In this document: positions 44,606-53,332 of the stretch, one piece after another
Position numbering within the stretch: the stretch's first letter is position 1
Layout: every line of letters starts with the position of its first letter
NCBI RefSeq assembly: GCF_004791025.1
Contig: NZ_SRUO01000019.1
Coordinates: forward strand, 62,001-126,000
From: Mesorhizobium sp. M4B.F.Ca.ET.203.01.1.1
GTDB taxonomy: Bacteria; Pseudomonadota; Alphaproteobacteria; Rhizobiales; Rhizobiaceae
DNA: 64,000 nucleotides
Direction: 5' to 3'
Program-made: the position numbers and the translations under genes
Notes under the pieces: model-generated
What the model was told of the DNA's origin: nothing
What the model saw: only the letters and a program-made list of their open reading frames with translations
Database searches by the model: none

Positions 44606-45245
44606 CATCTCATTGCAAATGCCTATACAGACCGCCCGACCTGATGGTCCGCACCAATTGCGTTTTCCGGGCGCGAGCGAGCTTGCGGCTTCGGCCCATC
44701 CGACCCGTCTAGCGGCGCGTCTTGATCCGGCGTTATCGGCAGAAACGTTAGTGAAGTTGCAGAAGTGTTCCAGACTGCATCCAAGGCTGGCAGAATTGCT
44801 GGGCAACTATGACGTGGATCTGAACCACATCGGCTGCAGGCCGGACCTTCTACGCGGGCACGATCCATATCGAGCTGCCCTTCTTGCTGGTAGTATCTGG
44901 CATGCCCGTTCGCTGGTCGCGTTTGTCTCTCAGCCTGAGCTTGCCATCCTTGTTAAACGCATCGGCGTGGATGCACACGCATTCGGAATCCGACACCTGC
45001 TGCATGCCGTTGAGAACAGACTGATCGCGGACCCAGAAAAACTCGCTCAGCAAATCGAATACGATGGACATGCATGTCTTGGGGCTTGGCTCCAGGACAG
45101 TTCAGCGACCGAGCGTAACCGCGTGCTTCTTCGGTTGCCCGAGGGGACTGCCGCGGAGACTCCAGCACCTGAGCATTGGACCGCCGCCGGCCAATTGCTT
45201 TCACTTGTACTAGCTCATTTTGAGACAGAGACCCCGGTGAAATGA
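44550..45245 (+). CDS. nolU: NolU (SctK-like sorting-platform protein)
   Basis: The ATG at 44550 gives 231 residues. The start lies within the end of rhcJ. The sequence matches the conserved rhizobial NolU protein, located between rhcJ and rhcL, the position of SctK in other T3SS. Visible features are mainly helical: LDPALSAETLVKLQKCSRLHPRLAEL and GIRHLLHAVENRLI. SctK links the cytoplasmic sorting platform to the membrane rings. That role is inferred from position and family. The stop overlaps the rhcL start (ATGA). Confidence 0.82.
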   Translation: MLLLSRPFAKECLQLDVGDISLQMPIQTARPDGPHQLRFPGASELAASAHPTRLAARLDPALSAETLVKLQKCSRLHPRLAELLGNYDVDLNHIGCRPDLLRGHDPYRAALLAGSIWHARSLVAFVSQPELAILVKRIGVDAHAFGIRHLLHAVENRLIADPEKLAQQIEYDGHACLGAWLQDSSATERNRVLLRLPEGTAAETPAPEHWTAAGQLLSLVLAHFETETPVK

Positions 45246-45865
45246 CAGCCGAACTTTCCGAGGGGCCAATAGCGCCGCAGATGCGTCCAGTCGGACCACT
45301 GATACCCGCGAGCGAGCTCGAAACCTGGCACAGCGCCGCGCAAGCGCTTGCCGCGGCAGAACGGCATCGGCAGCGCGTTCGAAACTGGGCACGCGCCGTT
45401 TACCAGCGGGCGTGGGCGCGCGGCCACATGGAGGGCTCGAATGCAGGCACCGAGGAGATGGCAGGGCTGATTGCGGAGACAATCTCCGAAATCGCGCGAC
45501 GAAAGGCGGCTCTGGAGCAGGAATTGCCGCAGCTCGTGATGGAAATATTGAGCGATCTTATCGGCGCTTTCGATCCGGGCGAGCTATTGGTGAGGGCTGT
45601 TCGTCACGCCATAGAGTGTCAATACAGCGGCGCCGAAGTTTGCCTTCATGTTTCTCCCATGCAAGTCGACATGCTTGCACGAGAGTTTGCTCGATGCGAC
45701 GGCCAGGATGGTCGACCAAGGGTGCGGATCGAGCCCGACCCGACGTTGTCGCCGCAACGGTGCGTGCTGTGGAGCGAGTACGGCAATGTCGACCTGGGAC
45801 TTGACGCCCAGATGCGCGCGCTGCGCCTTGGTTTCGGGACGCTCTGTGAAAAAGGCGAGCTATGA
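45242..45865 (+). CDS. rhcL: RhcL (NolV), stator protein SctL
   Basis: This 207-residue protein has a helical, charged N-terminus (HSAAQALAAAERHRQRVRNWA) and a V/A-ATPase E-subunit-like C-terminus (VRAVRHAIECQYSGAEVCLHV, RVRIEPDPTLSPQRCVLWSE, LDAQMRALR). That is the pattern of SctL/FliH, which bridges the ATPase and the sorting platform. It overlaps nolU and rhcN by four bases each. Confidence 0.9.
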   Translation: MTAELSEGPIAPQMRPVGPLIPASELETWHSAAQALAAAERHRQRVRNWARAVYQRAWARGHMEGSNAGTEEMAGLIAETISEIARRKAALEQELPQLVMEILSDLIGAFDPGELLVRAVRHAIECQYSGAEVCLHVSPMQVDMLAREFARCDGQDGRPRVRIEPDPTLSPQRCVLWSEYGNVDLGLDAQMRALRLGFGTLCEKGEL

Positions 45866-47220
45866 GAAAGCCCGTCCCAGAACATAACGCTGACGCCGAC
45901 ACTCGAGCTCTCGTTCCAGCAATCTCGTCGTTGAGGGCTGCGGCCAAGCGAATTGACACGCGTGCGGTGCGGGGTCGGATCACGCGGGCTATCGGCACAC
46001 TGGTTCATGCCGTCTTGCCAGACACTCGTATTGGGGAACTTTGCCTCCTAGAGGACCCGCGAACCGGGCTGTCGCTCGAGGCCGAGGTGATCGGCCTGTC
46101 GGGTGATGGTGTATTGCTGACACCGATCGGGGACTTGGTGGGCCTATCCAGCCGCGCAGAGGTCGTGGCCACTGGCCGAATGCGTGAGGTGCCCGTCGGC
46201 GGCGATTTGCTCGGTCGCGTGATCGACAGTCGTTGCCGCCCATTGGACGGCAAAGGCGAAATCAAGACCGTCGAAACTCGGCCACTGCATGGCAGAGCCC
46301 CCAATCCGATGACGAGGCGCATGATTGAGCGGCCATTCCCGCTTGGGGTCCGTGTCCTCGATGGTCTGCTGACGTGCGGCGAGGGCCAGCGGATCGGGAT
46401 TTATGGCGAGCCAGGTGGTGGCAAGTCGACGCTGTTGTCACAGATCGTAAAGGGTGCCGCCGCTGACGTCGTCATAGTGGCGCTCATAGGCGAACGTGGA
46501 CGGGAAGTTCGTGAATTCATCGAAAGGAATCTTGGTGAAGAGGGCCTTCTCCGTACGGTCGTCGTGGTTGAAACCTCCGACCGCTCGGCGGTGGAGCGTG
46601 CGCAATGCGCTCCAATGGCGACTGCGCTCGCGGAATATTTTCGCGATCAGGGCCTACGCGTTGCTCTCATGCTGGATTCGCTGACGCGCTTCTGCCGCGC
46701 TATGCGCGAAATAGGCCTTGCTGCGGGTGAGCCGCCGACGCGACGGGGCTTTCCTCCTTCCGTTTTTGGCATGCTGCCAGGCCTGCTCGAGCGCGCCGGC
46801 ATGGGTGAGCGGGGCTCAATCACGGCCTTCTATACGGTGCTTGTAGAGGGTGATGGCACAGGTGATCCAATCGCCGAGGAATCGCGTGGTATTCTCGATG
46901 GCCATGTCATCCTCTCACGCGCTATTGCGGCGCGATCGCATTTCCCCGCTATTGATGTGCTGCAGAGTCGCAGCCGCGTCATGGATGCAGTCGTTTCGGG
47001 GACACATCGCAAGGCAGCATCCATTTTCCGCGAGCTCCTATCGCGCTATGCCGAGACCGAGTTCTTGATCAATGTTGGCGAATACAAGCCAGGTGGAGAT
47101 CCCCTGACTGACCGGGCCGTCGCGTCAATCGACGAACTGAGGGAGTTTCTGCGCCAGAGCGAAGATGACGCGTCAGATTTCGAGGAGACGGTCGCATGGA
47201 TGTCGCGTCTGACCGCGTGA
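45862..47220 (+). CDS. rhcN: RhcN, T3SS ATPase SctN
   Basis: This 452-residue F1-type ATPase unfolds and detaches substrates at the base of the export gate. The Walker A motif GEPGGGKSTL is near residue 183. It is followed by GERGREVREFIERNLG, the Walker B region ALMLDSLTRFCRAMREIGLA, PPSVFGMLPGLLERAG and GSITAFYTVLVEGDG. A normal-length sequence with all catalytic elements. The stop overlaps the next gene (start 47196). Confidence 0.96.
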   Translation: MRKPVPEHNADADTRALVPAISSLRAAAKRIDTRAVRGRITRAIGTLVHAVLPDTRIGELCLLEDPRTGLSLEAEVIGLSGDGVLLTPIGDLVGLSSRAEVVATGRMREVPVGGDLLGRVIDSRCRPLDGKGEIKTVETRPLHGRAPNPMTRRMIERPFPLGVRVLDGLLTCGEGQRIGIYGEPGGGKSTLLSQIVKGAAADVVIVALIGERGREVREFIERNLGEEGLLRTVVVVETSDRSAVERAQCAPMATALAEYFRDQGLRVALMLDSLTRFCRAMREIGLAAGEPPTRRGFPPSVFGMLPGLLERAGMGERGSITAFYTVLVEGDGTGDPIAEESRGILDGHVILSRAIAARSHFPAIDVLQSRSRVMDAVVSGTHRKAASIFRELLSRYAETEFLINVGEYKPGGDPLTDRAVASIDELREFLRQSEDDASDFEETVAWMSRLTA

Positions 47221-47708
47221 ACTGGGTTCAGTCTTCGAGGTTACGGCTTCTGAAGGAAATGCAAGAGCGTCGTGCCCTTGGCGAGCTGTCCAAGAAGGAA
47301 GCCCAGCGCGATGTGGCCGCCTCAGCCGTACAAAATGCCGCTAGGGAGCTTGCAATGATACAGCAACATTGTTCAAGAACAGAAGCAGCGCTCTATCAGC
47401 ATCTGATGTCACTCGACAACTTGTCTAGCGCAGCGCTCGACCGTCACCGCCTTCACACTGAACAGCTTGCCGCTGAGATCACTTCCAGACGGCAGATGCT
47501 TGATGATGCCCAAATCGCTCAAGAGGAGGCTGAGATGGCGGCGTCCAGGACGAGGGAGCTATGGGTCATATGTTCGGCGGCAAGGGACAAATGGCAACAA
47601 ATCGAGGACGACGTGCGGCGCGCCGTCGAGACTCATTCGGAGGCCGCAGCCGAGATCGAGGCCGACGACGAGATACTGCTGAAATATGCGAGGGGGTCGC
47701 TTGCCTAA
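47196..47708 (+). CDS. SctO-like stalk protein (y4yJ-like)
   Basis: This 170-residue protein is almost entirely charged helix (RLLKEMQERRALGELSKKEA; HRLHTEQLAAEITSRRQMLDD), a coiled-coil pattern expected of the YscO/FliJ stalk that connects ATPase and export gate. Position between rhcN and rhcQ is the SctO position. Sequence identity in this family is low, so the call rests on place, size and coiled coil. Confidence 0.75.
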   Translation: MDVASDRVNWVQSSRLRLLKEMQERRALGELSKKEAQRDVAASAVQNAARELAMIQQHCSRTEAALYQHLMSLDNLSSAALDRHRLHTEQLAAEITSRRQMLDDAQIAQEEAEMAASRTRELWVICSAARDKWQQIEDDVRRAVETHSEAAAEIEADDEILLKYARGSLA

Positions 47709-47761
47709 ATGCCGCGCAACCGGATCCGACAGTCGCAAGAGGTCGTCCGAATGACACGACC

Positions 47762-48826
47762 GTGCAGTCTTTGATAGCCGCTGCGGTCACACCCGCCATG
47801 TTCGAACCAGTTCTGAAACTGTCCCGCACGGTTGTCTCGTGGCTCAATGATACAGCAGCGCCCCGCACGCCGTTTCAAAGCCGGATCAACGAGGTGCCGC
47901 TATCGGTGCGAACGGCAGGGCTTGTCTGGCAGCAGGAACCTGCTGCCATTCCGATGCTTGACTGCGTCTGGAGAGTGGGAGCCGAGACGGTCATCTTGTC
48001 GCTGTCGCGCCCGCTCGTAGAGGAGTTCATCACGACAGTGCAGAACGGCTTGGCCTTCCCTTCCGAGCCAACTGCTTCGCTTATTCTCGAACTCGCTCTT
48101 GAGCCGCTTGTCACTCGACTGGAGGAGACGACGCGTCTGAACGTGCAACTCGTGCGCGTATGCGAAGCCACGATGCTGGCTCCTCATCTTGAACTCGACA
48201 TCATTTTCGGCGCGGTCAAGGGCAAGGGCCGTCTATTCCTGTTCACGCCTCTTGACGGCTTAGTACCGCCTGCGTTTCGCGCGCTAGGCGAACTGCTTGC
48301 CCAGTTGCCGCGGCAGCTGGGCGGGCTGCCTCCAGAGCTCCCGCTCATTGTTGCAGGAGAGGTCGGCACGCTTCGCCTTCCTGCGGCGCTTCTTCGAAGC
48401 GCATGTGTCGGTGATGCATTGTTGCCCGATATTGCGCCGTTCGGCCGCGGCCAGATCACCCTAGCTGTCGGCCAGTTGTGCGCCGGGGCGGATCTTGACG
48501 GCGATGAATTAATCTTGCGGGGGCCTTTCCGCCCGCGACCGTGTCCTTTGGAGAATGCGCATATGACACAACCCGGATCGCAACTGGAGCTTACTAAGGA
48601 TCTCGACGATGTCGAGATCGTGCTTGTCTTTGAATGCGGCCGCTGGCCTATTTCTCTTGGGGAATTAAGAAGTGCCGGCGAAGGGCATATTTTTGAACTT
48701 GGATGGCCGATCGACGGCCCGGTCGACATAGTGGCCAATGGTCAGCGTATCGGGCGTGGCGACATTGTCCGCATCGGAGAAGAGCTGGGCATCAGGCTCC
48801 GTGGCGGGTTTGCATGCAATGAGTGA
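47762..48826 (+). CDS. rhcQ: RhcQ, cytoplasmic-ring protein SctQ
   Basis: About 354 residues from the GTG at 47762. The frame is open to 47561, but the extra part overlaps the previous gene and is Arg-rich shadow sequence; start uncertain. The C-terminal ~80 residues form a SpoA domain (VEIVLVFECGRWPISLGELRSAGEGHIFEL, VDIVANGQRIGRGDIVRIGEELGIRL), typical of SctQ/FliN. SctQ builds the pods of the sorting platform. The stop lies just beyond the rhcR start. Confidence 0.88.
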   Translation: MQSLIAAAVTPAMFEPVLKLSRTVVSWLNDTAAPRTPFQSRINEVPLSVRTAGLVWQQEPAAIPMLDCVWRVGAETVILSLSRPLVEEFITTVQNGLAFPSEPTASLILELALEPLVTRLEETTRLNVQLVRVCEATMLAPHLELDIIFGAVKGKGRLFLFTPLDGLVPPAFRALGELLAQLPRQLGGLPPELPLIVAGEVGTLRLPAALLRSACVGDALLPDIAPFGRGQITLAVGQLCAGADLDGDELILRGPFRPRPCPLENAHMTQPGSQLELTKDLDDVEIVLVFECGRWPISLGELRSAGEGHIFELGWPIDGPVDIVANGQRIGRGDIVRIGEELGIRLRGGFACNE

Positions 48827-49484
48827 AGCTCAGCCGACAATCCTGGCGCTTCTTGCGGTTACCGCCGGACTCGGTCTGCTGGTTTTAGCAGTTGCCACGA
48901 CAACGGCCTTTGTAAAGGTATCAATTGTTCTTTTCCTCGTCCGCAATGCGCTCGGGACCCAGACCATACCACCCAATGTGGTGCTGTACGCCGCGGCGAT
49001 GATCCTCACTATGTTCGTTAGTGCGCCCGTTGCTGAGCAGACCTATGACCGCATGTCGGATCCCAAGCTCCACTATCAGACATTCGACGACTGGGTAAGC
49101 GCCGCTAAAGCCGGAAGTGAGCCCTTGCGCGAGCATCTCAAGAAATTCACAAATGAAGAGCAGCGGCGATTTTTCCTATCTTCGACAGAAAAGGTCTGGC
49201 CAGAGGAAATGCACGCTGCAGCCACGCCTGATGACTTTGCAATACTTGTACCATCTTTCTTGCTATCAGAATTGAAGCGCGGATTTGAGATAGGATTTCT
49301 ACTTTATCTGCCTTTTATTGTTATAGATCTGATAGTGACAACTATCTTGATGGCAATGGGTATGTCGATGGTCTCACCAACTGTTATATCTGTCCCGTTC
49401 AAGATCTTTTTGTTTGTTGCCATTGATGGTTGGTCAAAATTGATGCATGGGCTTGTGCTGAGTTATACGTTACCGGGAGGCTGA
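48819..49484 (+). CDS. rhcR: RhcR, export-gate protein SctR
   Basis: The ATG at 48819 gives 221 residues. The frame is rich in membrane helices and carries the SctR/FliP landmarks FVKVSIVLFLVRNALGTQTIPPN, ILVPSFLLSELKRGFEIGFLLYLPFIVIDL and MGMSMVSPTVISVPFKIFLFV, then DGW. SctR forms the pentameric core of the inner-membrane export gate. Overlaps rhcQ by eight bases; ends at the start of rhcS. Base composition from 49230 to 49450 is distinctly more AT-rich than the neighbours. Confidence 0.95.
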   Translation: MSEAQPTILALLAVTAGLGLLVLAVATTTAFVKVSIVLFLVRNALGTQTIPPNVVLYAAAMILTMFVSAPVAEQTYDRMSDPKLHYQTFDDWVSAAKAGSEPLREHLKKFTNEEQRRFFLSSTEKVWPEEMHAAATPDDFAILVPSFLLSELKRGFEIGFLLYLPFIVIDLIVTTILMAMGMSMVSPTVISVPFKIFLFVAIDGWSKLMHGLVLSYTLPGG

Positions 49485-49486
49485 TC

Positions 49487-49762
49487 ATCACTGAATCCAG
49501 CATCATTACTCTTATGAGCCAATCACTGGTGGTTTTCATGATCTGGATTCTACCGCCGCTCATTGCATCAGTGGTTGTCGGCCTCGTCATCGGCATCCTC
49601 CAGGCGGCGACGCAGATCCAGGATGAAAGCTTGCCGCTCACCGTGAAGCTTCTGGTCGTTGTCGCGGTGATTGGGCTGTTTGCTCCTGTGCTAGGCGCCC
49701 CGCTCATAGAGCTAGCCGATCAGATCTTCACCGAGTTTCCCGCAATGACACTTAGCTACTAG
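49487..49762 (+). CDS. rhcS: RhcS, export-gate protein SctS (possible ATC start)
   Basis: About 91 residues with two membrane helices (SLVVFMIWILPPLIASVVVGLVIG and LTVKLLVVVAVIGLFAPVLG). The conserved QAATQIQDESLPLTVK lies between them, as in SctS/FliQ. Family members start M-x-E-x-x-I-I-x-L-M-S-Q. The corresponding ITESSIITLMSQ here begins with ATC at 49487, six bases after a strong GGGAGG. There is no ATG, GTG or TTG at that position; the first ATG (49514) would remove nine conserved residues. Either ATC is used as a rare start or a start codon has mutated. Confidence 0.88.
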   Translation: MTESSIITLMSQSLVVFMIWILPPLIASVVVGLVIGILQAATQIQDESLPLTVKLLVVVAVIGLFAPVLGAPLIELADQIFTEFPAMTLSY

Positions 49763-49770
49763 TCCGCCCC

Positions 49771-50589
49771 ATGGACGCGCCATCGGCCGATATTCAAATT
49801 CTGATCCAGACGGCTCTCGAACTCGTCGTTGCGGCAGGTCTTGGGGCAGCCCGCGCGATGGGCATCATGCTGATCTTTCCCGTATTCACACGCTCGCAGA
49901 TCAGTGGGCTGATCCGGGGCTGTTTGGCTGTTGGCTTCGCACTACCATGCCTGGCACACGTCAGCGGCGGATTGCCGGCGCTGGATTCTGATACACGCCT
50001 GATCCAGCTAACCCTGCTCGGATTCAAGGAAGTTTTTGTCGGTGTACTCCTTGGCACTTTTCTTGGCATTCCGCTTTGGGGCCTTCAGGCTGCCGGGGAG
50101 CTTATCGACAACCAACGCGGCATCAGCAGCCCGACCGCTTCGGCCGATCCCGCGACGAACAGTCAGGCTTCCGCGATGGGCGTTTTTCTGGGGATCACTG
50201 CGATTGCCATATTCGTCGGATCAGGAGGCCTGGAAACTTTGATCAGTGTCCTGTACCGCAGCTACTTGATCTGGCCGGTGTATCAGTTTCACCCGACACT
50301 GAGCGGGCCAGGAGCAATGGAGTTGTTGGGGCTTCTCGACCGCATAATGCGCACGGCATTATTGGTATCGGGGCCTGTCGTGTTCTTCCTGATACTGATT
50401 GATATATCGATGATGCTGCTGCGTCGCTTTGCCCCGCAATTTAAGGCGAGCCAACTGTCTCCGGCAATCAAGAACATTGTCTTTCCAGTTCTCATGGTCA
50501 CCTACGCTGCCTATCTGGTGGAGAGCATGAAACTGGAGGTCACACAAGCCAACGGCGCGCTGGAGTGGTTCGACAAATTGCTGCCATGA
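49771..50589 (+). CDS. rhcT: RhcT, export-gate protein SctT
   Basis: The 272-residue membrane protein has the SctT/FliR sequence: ARAMGIMLIFPVFTRSQISGLIRG, GFKEVFVGVLLGTFLGIPLWGLQAAGELIDNQRG and LSPAIKNIVFPVLMVTYAAYL. Six or more helices are evident. SctT completes the R5S4T gate. It overlaps rhcU by four bases. Confidence 0.95.
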   Translation: MDAPSADIQILIQTALELVVAAGLGAARAMGIMLIFPVFTRSQISGLIRGCLAVGFALPCLAHVSGGLPALDSDTRLIQLTLLGFKEVFVGVLLGTFLGIPLWGLQAAGELIDNQRGISSPTASADPATNSQASAMGVFLGITAIAIFVGSGGLETLISVLYRSYLIWPVYQFHPTLSGPGAMELLGLLDRIMRTALLVSGPVVFFLILIDISMMLLRRFAPQFKASQLSPAIKNIVFPVLMVTYAAYLVESMKLEVTQANGALEWFDKLLP

Positions 50590-51623
50590 GCGACACAAGT
50601 GAAGAGAAGACACACGCCGCCAGCCCGAAGAAGTTAAGTGAAGCGCGCAAAAAAGGACAGCTGCCACGTAGCTCCGATTTCGTCCGCGCGGTCGGGACTT
50701 GCGCTGGGCTCGGCTACCTTTGGCTAAGAGGCAGCGTGATCGAGGACAAATGCCGGGAAGCGCTCCTATTAGCCACCAAGTTGCAGAGCCTACCTTTCGA
50801 TACCGCGGTGCCGCAGGCATTGGTTGTGCTCGTCCAACTCACCGTCGCGGCTGTTGGCCCGCTGCTTGGAACCCTCGTCGCCGCGGTGATTTTGGCCAGC
50901 CTGCTAGCCAATGGTGGATTTGTCTTCTCTCTGGAGCCGATGAAGCTCAGCTTTAAGAAAATTGACCCCTTTGAAGGGCTGAAGCGCTTGGGGTCTGCTC
51001 GTTCCATGGTCGAAGTCTGCAAGACCATGTTCAAGGTATTGGTTCTCAGCGCAACCTTTTCCATTGTCCTTCTCGGGATGTGGAAGACAATGGTCCCTCT
51101 GCCGATCTGCGGCATGGGCTGTGTTGGCCTCATCTTTATGGAGACAAAATTGCTGATGGGAATTGGCGCCGGCGCACTGCTGGTCGGCGGACTGATCGAT
51201 CTCCTGCTCCAGCGCGCGTTGTATCTGCGCGAAATGCGCATGACCAATACCGAAGTGACGCGCGAGTCGAAGGATCAGCAAGGAGCGCCAGAGTTGAAAG
51301 GTGAACAGCGTCGCATCCGCGAGGAGGCGGCCGACGAGCCTGCGCTTGGCGTGCATCGCGCCACGCTGGTCTTAACAGGAAGGGCGGTCCTGATCGGTCT
51401 GCGTTACGTTCGCGGTGAAACCGGGGTGCCGTTCTTAGTTTGCCGTGCCGAAGGTGAGCGCGTTTCACATGTGTTGAGTGAGGCGCGGGCACTACGCCTG
51501 ACGATCGTCCATGACCATGTCTTAGCACGTCAGCTGATAAGCACTACAAAACTCGGCAACGCCGTTCCTATGCAATATTTCCAGCCTGTCGCGAAAGCAC
51601 TCTTTGCCGCAGGCTTGGCCTAG
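50586..51623 (+). CDS. rhcU: RhcU, export-switch protein SctU without NPTH site
   Basis: The ATG at 50586 gives 345 residues: a basic N-terminus (EEKTHAASPKKLSEARKKGQ), four membrane helices (about residues 30-210) and a cytoplasmic domain (EVTRESKDQQGAPELKGEQRR). Most SctU/FlhB proteins autocleave at an N-P-T-H motif and thereby switch substrate class. In the matching place this protein has LGVHRATLVLTGRAVLIGLR, with no Asn-Pro. The fold around it (GLRYVRGETGVPFLVCR, MQYFQPVAKALFAAG) is kept. Last gene of the nopB operon. Confidence 0.93.
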   Translation: MSDTSEEKTHAASPKKLSEARKKGQLPRSSDFVRAVGTCAGLGYLWLRGSVIEDKCREALLLATKLQSLPFDTAVPQALVVLVQLTVAAVGPLLGTLVAAVILASLLANGGFVFSLEPMKLSFKKIDPFEGLKRLGSARSMVEVCKTMFKVLVLSATFSIVLLGMWKTMVPLPICGMGCVGLIFMETKLLMGIGAGALLVGGLIDLLLQRALYLREMRMTNTEVTRESKDQQGAPELKGEQRRIREEAADEPALGVHRATLVLTGRAVLIGLRYVRGETGVPFLVCRAEGERVSHVLSEARALRLTIVHDHVLARQLISTTKLGNAVPMQYFQPVAKALFAAGLA

Positions 51624-51897
51624 TCATTGGAAGTCCACGACTGCCCAGTTCAAAACTGACCTGGCTCCATGCTAGCTAGTGGCAAATGTCGGCTGGCCAT
51701 CCGTGCCCCAGTGTCTCTGTCAGGCCAACCGCGCAACCGCGGGCCTGGGGCAATCACTCCCCTCGGATCTGCCACCCAGCAACTACGGCAAGTCCTCCGG
51801 CATGACCTTGCAGCCTCTGCTGGCCGGTGCGTGGCGCAGTCCGAGGTTTTGAGGCCGGCAGTGCGGATTTGATTCGTGCAGCCGTTGGAATGCCCTC
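51624..51897. other. Gap between rhcU and nopP promoter
   Basis: Short frames only; no gene recognised. Confidence 0.35.
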
Positions 51898-51925
51898 GTC
51901 AGCTAGTCGTCAACTAAGCGACCTA
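51898..51925 (+). promoter_or_regulatory. tts box upstream of nopP
   Basis: It begins GTCAGCTAGTCGTCAACTAA and ends GCGACCTA, 58 bases before nopP. It matches the tts box in TCAGCT-GTCG and the final C-N3-TA region, with TCAACT where others have AAAGCT. It is very like the site at 56229-56256. Confidence 0.8.
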
Positions 51926-51982
51926 TGTTGAACAGCCGTGCTAACTTGAGCTCGGTTGCGAAACATAGGAGTACGAATCGTC

Positions 51983-52786
51983 ATGTATGGTCGAATTGGT
52001 GGCTCATCCGATAGTTACCGCGCGCATAATGCCGGCGAGCAATCGGATGCAGGAAGCGAAGGGTTCGCGGACACATTTGCCCGAATGCACTTATCCGGAT
52101 CGGAAGGTAGCGGCGCCTCATCATCGGCGGCTCCCCAAGCATACTCCCTCAATTCCCGACCTCCTGTGGTGGAGATCAACAGGACTTCCTTCAGGAGACA
52201 GGTGAGGCAATTTCATGGTGATGAAATCACGCACATCGCCGACAATCCTCAAGAGTATTCGGAGTTCGTATCGTCACGAGCCAGGCGCACCGCGGACGTT
52301 GCTCAGCAATATGGCATCCGTCGAGATACGGAGCACGCGCGATATTTCAGTTACCAATTGGGAGACCGGAGTGCCGGACTGCTGAGAATGGAAGGCGGAT
52401 TCAGCATGAACGAGTTCGAATCGGAAAGTTGGCGGGAACAATTTCCTGGTCGAACTGAGGTCACTTCCATAGTGGATCTTCAAGTCGCCCATCCGCTCGT
52501 CGAAAATGCGGGCGATATTCTGCTGGAGCATCAACTTCGGATAGACGGCGACCGACCGTTGCTGAATTGGCGTGCGGCTAATCCGGAAGCACAAGCGCGC
52601 GCGCAGACGATGGGGTTTGTTGAAGTGGATCATGGCGACCTGGTGCTTGACCCTACGCAGCATCCCGACAAATGGACGAAGAACAGTGCCGGTGAGTGGC
52701 AGCGTGCAGGCAAACCTCCACTCTATCTCCACAAAACCGAGGACAGCGACAGCAGCGATAGCGGGTCCGACGACGATTTCATGTGA
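51983..52786 (+). CDS. nopP: NopP-like type III effector
   Basis: From the ATG at 51983 the 267-residue protein has a Ser-rich secretion-type N-terminus (MYGRIGGSSDSYRAHNAGEQ). A globular core follows (RRDTEHARYFSYQLGDRSAG, TSIVDLQVAHPLVENAGDIL, ARAQTMGFVEVDHGDLVLDP) with a GNAT-acetyltransferase-like look at its end. The tail is acidic and Ser/Asp-rich (SDSSDSGSDDDFM). This matches NopP, a rhizobial effector phosphorylated by plant kinases. Its own tts box stands 58 bases upstream. An in-frame start at 51956 is less likely. Confidence 0.85.
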   Translation: MYGRIGGSSDSYRAHNAGEQSDAGSEGFADTFARMHLSGSEGSGASSSAAPQAYSLNSRPPVVEINRTSFRRQVRQFHGDEITHIADNPQEYSEFVSSRARRTADVAQQYGIRRDTEHARYFSYQLGDRSAGLLRMEGGFSMNEFESESWREQFPGRTEVTSIVDLQVAHPLVENAGDILLEHQLRIDGDRPLLNWRAANPEAQARAQTMGFVEVDHGDLVLDPTQHPDKWTKNSAGEWQRAGKPPLYLHKTEDSDSSDSGSDDDFM

Positions 52787-53332
52787 TTTGTCGACCCGCC
52801 GCCGAGCCTTGCAACTGGTGACGGTTGCAAGGCTGTTGGCAGTGAATGCTGATTGTCCGGCGATCAGCCCCGCCTTAGCGCCAGCGCCGCCGAGCAATCC
52901 AGCCCATCTCCCAGACAATAAACTGCGGATGCGCATCGTGGGTGCAGCGGGCGAGCGGATTGTATTCGGGCCGGAACTCCGCCTCTTGGATACGAGCTCT
53001 CCCGAATCCAATTTTCTCCACCACACCGTTGGGTCGTTGCAATGCGCCGATCCCGATCGGATCGGCTATGCCTGCTCCGCGCTCGCAGGAAGACCTTCCG
53101 CCTCGATCTTGGCGGCGCGATCTCGGCGATAAGTTGGATGGGAGGCAAGATACGCCGCCACGTCAACAGCAGGTAACGCGACATCGCAAATCGGCCCTGA
53201 CGGTAGCCGATCGACTCCAATCGCCGGACCGCAACTCGCGCAGCGGCATTCGCGGTTTGGCCAGGAGAAATGCTCGCTGACTCACAGCGTGGCCGGCCGC
53301 ATTCTGCCCTAGACCCCAAAGTACGTGCCCTG
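52787..53332. other. Degenerate stretch between two effector genes
   Basis: Minus-strand frames with protein-like pieces occur (for example GIADPIGIGALQRPNG and FRPEYNPLARCTHDAHPQF around 52920-53070), but they are interrupted and I do not recognise the family. It is probably a decayed gene. Confidence 0.35.
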
